From Litomosoides sigmodontis (lineage: Eukaryota > Nematoda > Chromadorea > Rhabditida > Onchocercidae), in the NCBI GenBank assembly GCA_963070105.1, contig OY718804.1:3016817-3080816 (forward strand): a stretch of DNA of 64,000 nucleotides, written 5' to 3'. The number at the start of each line of letters is the position of its first letter. Position 1 is the first letter of the stretch. Positions 1-9,965 of this stretch are shown piece after piece. The notes below the pieces were generated by a model. The model was not told where the DNA came from. It searched no databases and saw only the letters and a program-made list of their open reading frames with translations. The position numbers were made by a program, and so were the translations under genes.

Positions 1-196
1 ACAACAATATACGGAATTTGAGGAATTGCTTGATCCATGCCGCAATCATCGTGCTTATCGAATGCTTACAGCTAATATGACTGCTCCGACGGTACCATTC
101 ATTCCGCTACTTCTCAAAGACTTGACATTTACGCATGAAGGCAATAAAACCTATTTCGCTGGTTTAATCAATTTCGAAAAAATGGTAAGCATCATG

Positions 197-261
<65 letters not shown>

Positions 262-994
262 ATAAGAATACACACCTCTATGTTACGTAGCTTTTTTGTC
301 AACTTAATTTCATCAATTTATTTACTTACAATGAAAAGCGCATTTGCTTTTTTTTTAATGAATTTTGCGATTTTTAGAATCGTGTAAAATGCTAGGAGAG
401 GAGAGTAAAATCTAAAAAGAATGAAGGAAAAAAAAAGTAGCGACTTCTTTTACACTTTCATTTATTGCAGAATTATTTCAAAAATATTTGAAATTATTTT
501 AGCATATGATTGCGAATGTTTTGCGAAGCTTTAGACAGTGCAAATATCCAGGTATCTTTCTTGCATTATTATTGCATACTTTTTAACGCTAAGTGGTTTG
601 ATCAATGAAGGCTTACCTAGTGATAATCATATCATTATCATTATATTTCAAGTTGCGTATTAAGTGTTGCCAGAAAAATGATATCAAAATGTTAACAGTG
701 CTAATACCATTATGGATAATTGTAATTATTAAAATTTTTTCTTTCAGCTGTTGCTTTTGAACGAAAAGTTTTCAAGTCAAAAAGCCTTGTTAAGTAAGTG
801 ATTTTTTCCTTTCAGCTATTTAGATTTTATGATAGCTTAGTAGCGCTTTTTGAACATTCTATTGTAATTTTTGAAAATAATTTAAGATTCTGCACTGCAA
901 TCTTTTTTATAGAAATCTAAAAGTGATCGACAATCAGCGTCGTCTAATGGAATTATCATATCAAATTGAACCAATGAAGAAAAAACGCTTGTAG
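1..994 (+). CDS. epac-1: EPAC/RapGEF-type Rap guanine exchange factor, C-terminal part (3' end of gene)
   Basis: Partial gene entering from the left edge. Coding exons are about 1-184, 503-551, 748-793 and 913-994. All introns are GT-AG, phases close, and the TAG stop is at 992-994. The visible product is about 119 residues. It begins in the end of a CDC25-homology (RasGEF) catalytic domain: [10 protein letters not shown], then [19 protein letters not shown] and LINFEKM, the helical-hairpin signature of Ras/Rap exchange factors. The tail [17 protein letters not shown] resembles the C-terminus of cAMP-activated EPAC1/2 (RAPGEF3/4) more than C3G or PDZ-GEF types. The family activates Rap GTPases at membranes. 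The cAMP-binding and DEP domains would lie upstream of the window and are not seen, so RAPGEF5-like identity remains possible. The first intron carries a long (TA)n run. The gene is convergent with TMEM209. Confidence 0.85.
199..259. repeat. (TA)n dinucleotide array in the EPAC-like intron
   Basis: About 60 bp of uninterrupted TA starting some 15 bases after the donor at 185. It is intronic; an open frame of alternating Ile/Tyr running through it is an artefact. Confidence 0.95.
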
Positions 995-2220
995 CAATTT
1001 AGATTTCCACAAGAGAGTAAATTAGGATAATATTGATACTTGTGATGTACTTACTTTACTGCTACTACTACTTACTATTGGATTACTTGTATAAATATAC
1101 CAATGATGATTGTCATTAGGAGAAGTGGTAAGTAAACTAATTAAGTGACACTAATATTTCACAGTAGTGAGAGTAGCCATATGGATTGAGTGAAATTTCC
1201 CACTATTATCCGTGATAAAGCTAACAGTAAATTTGTGTAGTGAAAGAGTAGGCCAATAAGAGCGTTGGTAGAATGATTGCTTGAGGATGAGGGTCCGGTA
1301 TTCCTTCTATCATTTTATGTACATTCATGTTATTACCAATTATACGAAATCATCTTGCTTGTACCTCCACTTTTCTTTGCGATCTCAGTTCTTCGCTTTT
1401 TCATATATCAAATAGTTGCCACAAATATCTTCCTTCTCATCTGTTTATTTATAATTATCAATCACTTCTTTTCATCTCATCTATACACTTTTTCTTTCAC
1501 ATTCATTAACGAAAAGTCAGTGTGAACGGAAAGCAAAGCATACGGAATTATAGAAAACTTTTTTAAGCAAGCAAGCAAAATTCAGTTCTAAAAGCCAACT
1601 AAAACAACAAATCCATAACAACAAAAAAGACGTATGGAGAAGAACTGGGAGTAGCGCATTGTTCAAATTAAATTAAATGATATGGATTGGTTCAGCCAGA
1701 TAAATTTGAACTCATGGTCAGCTCAAATATCGAATACTAAAAAAATTTCCAAATTGAAAGTTTGTTATTTGAAAAATAAACAACAATGAGATTATAATAC
1801 AGTGCGGAAGGATTTGAATGCCTTTCCGAAACAAAGCTGAGATTCTAAAGCTTTCCACAACTTGTATGGAAAATGATTCATATGGGGAGGCCGTACTGGT
1901 AAACAAAATAATAAAATACAAAGGGATACTAAAAAATTAATGAAATAATAACATTCACGAAACTGCAAAGATAACAAGGATTATGATGCTTATTTCAAGG
2001 GTCCTGAAATTTATGAGATGTTATGCATATAAACAGCGAACTGCCCAGTCACTTGATTTTCAGGTCATCGTTCAAGAAAAAGCACAGAAAAACAATTCGC
2101 AAGACTACGAAAAAGTGAAAAAAAATCAATTTCAAATCATCTGAGATTGAAAAGTGTCATAATTTCCATCTAAGACTACGACGAATGAAAAACCTTTGTC
2201 GAAGTCACTCACAACAGTAT
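995..2220. other. Intergenic interval between two convergent genes; probable 3'UTRs
   Basis: No exon was recognised between the stop of the EPAC-like gene (994) and the stop of the minus-strand TMEM209 gene (2221). Open frames at 1277-1525 on plus and 1718-1977 on minus are hydrophobic and AT-driven, without family signature. An AATAAA hexamer lies at about 1775 on the plus strand, but it is far from the stop and its use is unproven. The stretch 1245-1305 looks faintly tRNA-like (see findings). Confidence 0.6.
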
Positions 2221-5200
2221 CTATTCTAAAACACAAGCAAGATTGATGCCGTTTTCATCAATTTTTATATTACCCAGCTGACCTTCGTTAAACAATCGAA
2301 TATGTTGTATAAAAAGAAGTATTGTTCTCCAAAGATTTTTTGAGCCGCGATCAATTTCAAAACGCCCGCGACCACCATCCAGAACCAATTCGAACTGTGG
2401 GGGATGAATACTGCTCTAAAAAATTAAAAAATCTGAGTGATCCAAAGCTTAGTTGTCCGACCGACGTGAAAGTTAACTTGATTGAGAAATAACAAAGAGA
2501 ATCACAAAACGTAAATTTTCAATCACATACCTGATAAATATAGAAAGATTTCTTCATACACTGCAATTGTGTCGGTTTTGAGGGCTTCTTCAAATAGAAA
2601 ACTGAAGAGAATGGCATTTCGATATCGTTTACCAAAGGATTTGTTCCCATCCTGTTAAAAATTTTTTTATAACCATGCATCAAACAAATCTGTCATGTTA
2701 TTTTCTTCTAAGAAGTAATTGAGCTTTTAAATAAGGGCATTTGTTAGAACTTAATTTTAGGAATAATTATAAAACATGTACACCAAAATTGTCAAAACTC
2801 AATCTACCGTGTATCCATGTAAACTGCAAACCATGACCAAATAAGCTGCGCATCTGTTGGCAAATGCAAACTCCAAGCACGTTCTGTTGGCGAATAACCT
2901 TGTTCTCCTAAAGTACATTTTTTTTAAGTCACATCAAAAAGCTCTTTAATATGTAATTAGTCCTTACGGACCATAAAAATTAACTACGTTTGAATTTCCA
3001 GTATCAAAATATCTTAATTGTGTAGTTTTTCCTTTCAATCTGCAAAAAAGGTTAACTTAAAAAGCAGAAAAAGAGGAAATATTCAACCTAGTGCTGGAAT
3101 GAAACAACAACCTTCTTCTTTTCTTTCAATAGGCTCACATCCTCCGCCTTGCCAATTGTAACTTTTCATACAGACATCGGCAGACAATTCTCGACACCTT
3201 TTAATCAAATAAGATTGCCTTTCATGTATTTTAAGATATGGTATAATGTATGGTAGAGCTGACTTCAGCAAATCACTTTTCGACGCAGCAGCAGTTTGAA
3301 GCGCCTCCACAGATGAGTGCCCAATTTTCAGATGCAAATGTGCATGAGACTGAAATTAGCTTCCAACTTTTGAATTAGTTGACTATTGATTGATAATTTT
3401 ACTTCTTAAAAATTGCTTACTCTATAGTAACAATGACTTTATCAATTTAATAAGGTAGACGGAAAGGAATTTTTGAAATTGCAAAAAAACGTGCTTTTGT
3501 GAAGACAGCATTAATTTCATCAATTTTTTCGATAAGCGGGCGCAAAATTGTTTGGCAAATCCAAGAGCGTAAATTACGTTCAGCGATAGCAAAACCTTCA
3601 GCATCTAACCGATATCTGCAACATAAAATATGGCCTACTCTAAAAAACTTTCATTCCCAAAACCCTTTTACTCATAAGAAAATAATAACAAAGGAACATG
3701 AAGCAGCAAAAATTCCCACTGATTCAATATTTCCGAGGAGGTAATCGGCATCCGCTTGCCAGTAGGATTGCTTTCAATCCCGTTCAACTGAAGAACATTT
3801 GAAAGTTGGTTTGCTGAATTCGACGCAAGAACAGTTGAAAGTTGGCTTGAAGAATTCGACGGAACAATATTTAAAAGTTGGCTTGTAGAATTCGACGGAA
3901 GAACATTTGAAAGTTGGTTTGTAGAACGTGAATGTGGAGATGAATAACGTTCATTACTTTCTGAATGTCGACGATTACTTTCTTCATTACTTTCTGACCG
4001 ACGAAACAGTGGAGGAGTAAACGCTGAAAACTTTGGTCGAGCATTAAACACTTTTTAACAAAAGTTAAAACAAAGTATTTGTAGGTGAAAATTTTAGCAA
4101 TAGTAATGTCACGTTTTTGAAAAAAACTGAGTTTGAGGGAATTCTACCCTCTACCCTTTAAACTAAATACCCACTTGAACACATTGTGCTTAGTTGTCAA
4201 AGGGACAAATTAATTTTCATCCCACTCACTACACTTCTTTTTGAAATATATCATAGTTTAGTTTGTAAATAGTACAATAGCAAAATGTTTAAGCAAAAAC
4301 TTCAAAATTTAATTGAACTCCACAAACTTTGTCCTGCCTTTGGTGACCGCTTTGCAGCATTATAATTTACACGAAATGTGATGCTATCATTATCAGCATT
4401 TCGCGCAACATCTGTTCCATCACTCGCCATGCCTTTGCCATCTTCAGCAGTCAATTCGTTACCCACTTCAATAAAATTCAGTGGAATTGGCGATAACGAT
4501 ATGCGTTTGTCAGTCACTCGTATACGACTGCCTAAATAAAAACAAAAATATATATGCAGATTATGCTTCAAATGTTAACAATTCTTTTCCATCACACTAG
4601 AGAGAAGACATCACTCGAACATGAATAAAGTACATATCATTGCTTGTAAGATCACATAAGTTTCGCACTATACAACTGCTCTTTTGTTACCCACATCAAA
4701 ACTATACCAATCAGCACAAAACGTGCAACATATCGACAATGAACTGAGTGGAAATTACGCTCCTTACATTAGTCACGCTTTATCACAAAATTCAAACCTT
4801 TCACTTTCAAATTCTAAGCAAAAACGCATCAGTTTTTACAGGTAGAAGATGAGACTAATATTGACAAATTAGCTAAACCAATGCATACTATAATATAATA
4901 CAAAAAGAATACAACCTGTTACTAACGAAACAACACTATTTTCATCGTCCGCCACTCTTCCTTGTTCATCGTCATACATGGCAGTTCCAACTTCGTAACT
5001 ATTATTTGTGGAAGACGTCAAACCAGAAATACTGATCACACGCTCGGACTCGGAAGGGGATAACGAGTCAAATGATGTTCCTACGGTACTCTTAAATAAT
5101 TCATTGCTCCGCGGACTGAAAAACTTTGAGCCTTATTTCCCCAATTCATGTGAAGTTTCGCCTATATCTTTATTACACACACTATCCTTTCGTAATATTG

Positions 5201-7481
5201 GAATTTCATTTCTACTAAATAAGTGAGACAACTTACGGCTAGATGCAAAGTCTCTGAATGGAAGAGGTCCACACTAATAAGCTGAACAATCTGCTATACA
5301 GTCTAACGGAAGGATCATCTAAGAAATAAATGACTTCATATTTTTTCGGTTTAATGTCTTCCCCGTTTATGAATGAATGCAACCGCTTAGTTTTTAAACT
5401 TCTCCATCATAACAGAAAGAAATGAATCGATGATCTAGTATTTTTATCCTCATAAAAGTTGCAATCTGTTTTCGTCGAAATTTCAAAAATTAAATGCATT
5501 ATCGTTAGAACGACTACGTATGTTTTATACCTTGATAGCCTTCGTATATTTTTCTCAATAAAGTACCATAACCTAATTAATTACAGTGGATGAAAATCAA
5601 GCATATAATATGAACACTAAAACAAAGTGGTTTATCTGATGTGTTAATACCACAAACATATTCGATATAAGTCTACAACCTTTTCTGAAGGTATTCTTCC
5701 AGCTGTTTGTTTGTCTGAATTGAAGATATCGGACGACTGCGAAGAGATGCTCTTGAACCAACTTTCGCAGATAATGGTACAGAATGGCTCGAATGTCTTT
5801 CTACATAAGAGGAGTGGTGGTCAACCAATGGTGTCGAATGCATAAACACGGCACTGTCGCCAAACTCATTTCCTGACCTATGATTAAAAAGTTTTGTTGG
5901 AAACTGATCAAGAAACATCTTCGTTTTTCTTAGCCAAAACAATTTTAAGCAGAAGAAATTTCTGAGCGTGTTTCAAACAAAATAATCGTTTAAGCATGTT
6001 TCAAATAAATAAGACGCAAAATAATCGTTTTGTGTAAATTGGAGTGATTTTCAGTGATTACAGATTTTAGTTGAATTCACTTATACGAACGCATTTTTGT
6101 GATCGATGAAAATTCCAGAAAACCAACGAACCTATTAAGCGGTGACGAAGTTGCAGGGCTTGCCATGTTATGCCTTAAGTGATTTGATGAAAGATTTTTC
6201 TGAGATAATGCTGCTTCCTTGCCAAAATGTAAAGCTGAAAGCCACTGTGTGATAAAATTGTGGTTTGACGGTGCGGGTGACGAGGTGCTGTAGCCTAGAA
6301 AATGAAAGAAAAATGGTTCTTATACAATATTGCTTTTTCTAAAAGAACAACCAGAAACTAATTTTACTTGAAATGTTACAGTGATATCATGCTTGGGGAA
6401 TATGAAAAGTACTCTTTGTAATGACATCCACTATCTTTTGAGAATTCATGACCTTTGCTACAGATGAATCTCCATGTTTCTTGAACCGTCACAAAATAAT
6501 CTGCCAAATAGATAAGTACTACATGAATATTTCTACAAGAGCTTTAGGGTCACTGTCCAATCTTACTTTGATCAATAGTTCCACGTGATGAAACTCGTTG
6601 TGGCGTATGTTTTGATGGCGTTTTCCTAGTCACACAGTAAGAATATTTCGCCGCTTCAAAGAAACGTACTAACAAATTCAATAAAGAAATGAAAAGTGCT
6701 GTGATCTCGATCACATATGTAGTTGAATAAACTACGTTATACTGCAGAAGAAAAGAAAGCAAGCTCGAACAAGTAGCACAATTCAAAACGAAAATCTAAA
6801 AAAAAACACAATGGTTACATATGTTTGCAACGCTCACTTTGTCATTAATGAGAATAAAAGCAAAAGCAGCAGTAACAATCAAAAACAAAATCAGTTTTAA
6901 AAACTAGTTTAGTTTGGAGTTAAAACAATAAATTTCAAATAGAAATGGGATTCGTTTGACTACAAATTTCCAACTTCTAAATTAGCGCCATAAATAATTT
7001 CAAGTAGCTTACGTCAAAAACGAAATAAATAGTCGGTATCACCCAAATTAGAACTTGCCGCCATGACTGCCAAAGCCTATAAATAATTGGTGCACTGATA
7101 CAGTTGAGATTTAAGTGACTTTTTCGAGTCTTAATTAATTTATCTTTCAATAACTGCGTTCACTAAAACAGTCCTCTGCAAAGTGAATAATTGTGTTCTC
7201 GATCATTAAAGATAGAAAAAATGAATTATGTTCTCGATCATCAAAGATAGAAAAAATGAAAATCTTTGCATGCACCAGTCTTCTATACCATCTGAGAATT
7301 GACTCAAATTTGGATCGGTCAATTTGTACATTATAACTCTATCTAAGTCAATCAAGCGAAACTAAGCGGAATCACTCTAAAACACACACCTTGCTCTTTC
7401 AGTTCCACGTTCCAATGCCAGCAATAAATCAAACTTATTTTTTGCAGGCAAAACTGTTCCACGTTGCCATGATAAATTCAT
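2221..7481 (-). CDS. TMEM209: TMEM209-like nuclear-envelope protein
   Basis: Thirteen coding exons, in transcript order: 7481-7390, 7076-7013, 6795-6567, 6294-6132, 5877-5680, 5115-4916, 4531-4328, 4050-3672, 3615-3495, 3349-3088, 2907-2808, 2651-2531, 2415-2221. They total 2328 nt, about 775 residues. The N-terminus has two membrane segments (about residues 34-57 and 77-97), matching the paired helices of TMEM209. A long Ser/Asn-rich region follows, then the conserved C-terminal domain: YRLDAEGFA, SYLIKRCRELS, LHLPTDAQLIW, VYMDTRMG, FYIYQSSIHPPQFEL and a glycine-rich end. Human TMEM209 is about 560 residues and is reported to interact with NUP205 at the nuclear envelope. The extra length here lies in the disordered part, which carries a 12-residue tandem repeat. 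The start is the first ATG after an acceptor-like site. The donor at 3495 is GC-type and the donor at 3088 is weak, so those junctions are provisional. Confidence 0.85.
3790..3926 (-). repeat. Coding 36-bp tandem repeat in TMEM209 (about four copies)
   Basis: Four degenerate 36-nt units encode a 12-residue repeat of the form NQLSNVLPSNST / SQLLNIVPSNSS / SQLSTVLASNSA / NQLSNVLQLNGI in the predicted disordered linker. The period stays a multiple of three, so frame is kept. Human TMEM209 has Ser/Pro-rich linker sequence at the corresponding place. Confidence 0.85.
7194..7263. repeat. 35-bp tandem duplication in TMEM209 intron 1
   Basis: Two near-identical copies beginning tgttctcgatcat and ending in an aaaaaatgaa run start at 7194 and 7229, with a period of 35 bp. 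They lie inside the intron between exons 7481-7390 and 7076-7013. Confidence 0.8.
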
Positions 7482-7498
7482 CACGTAACTGTAATTAT
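7482..7498 (-). promoter_or_regulatory. Splice acceptor 7 nt upstream of the TMEM209 start (possible trans-splice site)
   Basis: On the minus strand an acceptor-like string, taattacag, ends 7 nt before the ATG at 7481. In nematodes this arrangement is typical of spliced-leader addition. A cis intron in the 5'UTR would look the same, so the assignment is inference. Confidence 0.4.
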
Positions 7499-8329
7499 AG
7501 TTAAGCATTACGAAACGTATCAATTACTTACGCTCCAAGTCAATCGGAAAAAAAAAAACAAGATCCCATATTACTACAATCCACACTGCAGCACACACTT
7601 CCCCCTGCATCAGAGCTAATCTTTCACATTTTTATGAATTACACATAACAGGAATAGATAAATGTTGTAGAAGCTTTCAAAAACAATAAAACAATACTTA
7701 ATATGCCAGGGAATGAACCCAATACTCTAATTTTAACCAAATAAATTATGTTAGCAGAGCCAAAGGAACGCATGGAGTAATCAATAAACTGGTGCAATTC
7801 GTTGAAAATTAGTACTAGCAGTTTGCTAAGAACAAACAGATTTATTTCGGCTTCTTCAAGGATTTACATTCTGAACTCATTTTTTTATATGAAATAACGC
7901 GAATATGCAAAAATTGACAACAAAAAAGCAAAAATAACAAAAGTGATGAAAACACTCATATGACACATACGACACAGAACCACGCAAAATGAAGACCTGT
8001 AATCAGGACACTTGAACATACGTATAAATTTACATATTTCTTCAAATAAAGTTTATCAGTTTTAAAGATGAATTCGTTACAGTGCTAAATCTTAAAGTTG
8101 TATCATATGTGCATTTTTTGATTATGGAGAAAATTTCAGGAATATTTTAAATTCCCTGATAGTTACCAAATAGAGAAATTACGTTGAAGCACATGTAATC
8201 CATCTGGTATCAGTAATGATCATTTTATAACGATAATTCATAAATTGAAGAACAGAACTAGAACTGGAATTATGTACATAAAGATACATAATACCCATTA
8301 CATCAAAGAACAAGCTTGACTACATATTT
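7499..8329. other. Gap between SPRING1 and TMEM209, no gene seen
   Basis: Noncoding AT-rich interval of about 830 bp between the SPRING1 stop (8330) and the TMEM209 start (7481), both on the minus strand. No exon, RNA gene or long repeat was recognised. It must hold the SPRING1 3'UTR and either a TMEM209 promoter or, if the two are an operon, an unusually long intercistronic region. Confidence 0.55.
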
Positions 8330-9965
8330 TCATTGTGGAAAAGAACGATTTGACTCCTGTTTGTAACAGTATTTCATCTCCTCACTTTTATATTTGTTTT
8401 CAGAGTGCACGCTCTGAAACAGAAAATTTTATAAGTGAAAATTTCACCGGCGTTCAATTCACAGTGTTACTTATTCTCGCTCTACTGACAGGTAACTAAG
8501 TCATCATCCATTTGCTTCAGAAAAGAATAAGTGAAGTAACAGACTAGTTTGGAAACTAGAAATTTATGCATCCTTACATTTGAAGAAGTACGACATTTCA
8601 GCACGCAAAGTTCGAATTGATCTGTTGCAGACAGTATCTGTCGCAATCGATGCCCAGACGTTGATTCTATCATTTCTAACAAAATATTTTTCTAAAAAAT
8701 TTTTTTTGTTAACAGTCTTTAACACAAACAATTTGACCATTCCTTTGACAGGTTTTTCCAAATGCTTACGTAGTAAGAAATATGTTATAATAAAAAGAGT
8801 AAATCCAGCATGATACAATCCATTATTTCTCTAAATTTTGCCGCATCAAAAATGTACCTGCTCTGGTCTCAAACAACAGGAAACACACTGCTCGTAGTGA
8901 GAGCAACAACCGGTATAAAGATTACACGACGCGCAACCGAAGCGTACCGATTGACCACCCACTTCACAGCAACCATTCGACATCAGGAAAGCTCTTTCAC
9001 ATGTGTAACCTGAATGCAGGAAAAATTGAACAATGTGATATAATCAAAAGCAAAATCGTTTTGTTACTGTGCGAAAACTATTCAAAAAAAGTGGTGAAAC
9101 GAAAAGACGAGAGAAATGCGTAACTCCTTTCCTAGCTATAGCATACAAAAATTACACGTCAATTTGTCATTAAAAAAAAACGCAGTACCACAACCTGTGT
9201 AAATCCCGTTCAGATGATAAAAAGAATTGGAAATTTCAGAGCCAAAATCCATGAAGTGCATAAATAGAATAAACTTGACTCCACCTTACGTAAATTCAAA
9301 TTACCTCTATCGTCAGTAACAGAAGTTCTTCCTTGCACTGTATTACGGCAAGCCACTGCTTCACTGCTTATCAAGCTATCATTTACTGCATCCACATTTT
9401 GTTTGCTCTTGTCCGCTAACCACTGGATATGTCTATGTGCCGTTAGTTTATACTTGTCTAACATCTGTTCCTCGACGTCTTGCTAAAAAAGTATAAATTG
9501 TACGGATGTTAAGTGAAGCGCGTTTAGCATCTTTTAAATTAATTGGTGGTTGGAAATGAGCAAGGGATCATCGTACTGTGTAAAAATCCATTATTACGGG
9601 CAGGTAAATGTCCATCACATTGTAAATTCAAAGAATTTTGATATAAGATGCGTTTATCTGATAGAAATCGTATCCTACGCAACAGATTTACACCATCTCC
9701 AAGAACCATGGTTGAAGCACATTCTGATCCAGTTTAAATGAACAACATGAAGATTGCATCCCTTTAAAATTTTCAGCAGAAAAAGTTAAACTTAAGTAAA
9801 ATATAAACTTACACCAGAAATATTGAAAGCATTTTGTATAAGCCAAGCTAGAAGACCACTTTCGATAACGAAGTAAAATAAGCTGAAGGCAAATAGAAAA
9901 GCAAGCACGTAGGCGGCTCGGAATGACCGGATGAGCAGTCTTTTCCCGTGATGTGCCATCCGCAT
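8330..9965 (-). CDS. SPRING1: SPRING1 (C12orf49)-like SREBP regulator
   Basis: Five coding exons, in transcript order: 9965-9813, 9482-9305, 9009-8858, 8691-8578, 8413-8330. All introns are GT-AG, phases close, and the product is about 226 residues (human about 205). A short basic N-terminus is followed by one hydrophobic segment (about residues 15-40), giving a type II Golgi topology. The lumenal domain carries the family signature: CRNTVQG, VTDDRGYTC, NGCCEV, TGCCSHYEQCVSCCL, FELCVLKCRTSS and a final KYCYK. The Cys-rich spacing matches the family throughout. Human SPRING activates site-1 protease and so SREBP cleavage; whether the worm protein acts identically is inference. Two in-frame ATGs (9965 and 9959) are possible starts; 9965 is the more upstream, and an in-frame stop lies further upstream. 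Confidence 0.9.

Noticed and set aside
2968..3039. A 72-nt open segment with good acceptor and gtaagg donor between TMEM209 exons 3349-3088 and 2907-2808
   Set aside because: Including it breaks the reading phase on both sides, while direct splicing of 3088 to 2907 closes the frame and gives the expected LHLPTDAQ context.
7700..7790. tRNA-like gene on the minus strand (gggttcattccctggca)
   Set aside because: Only a T-arm-like match; no matching acceptor stem or D-arm.
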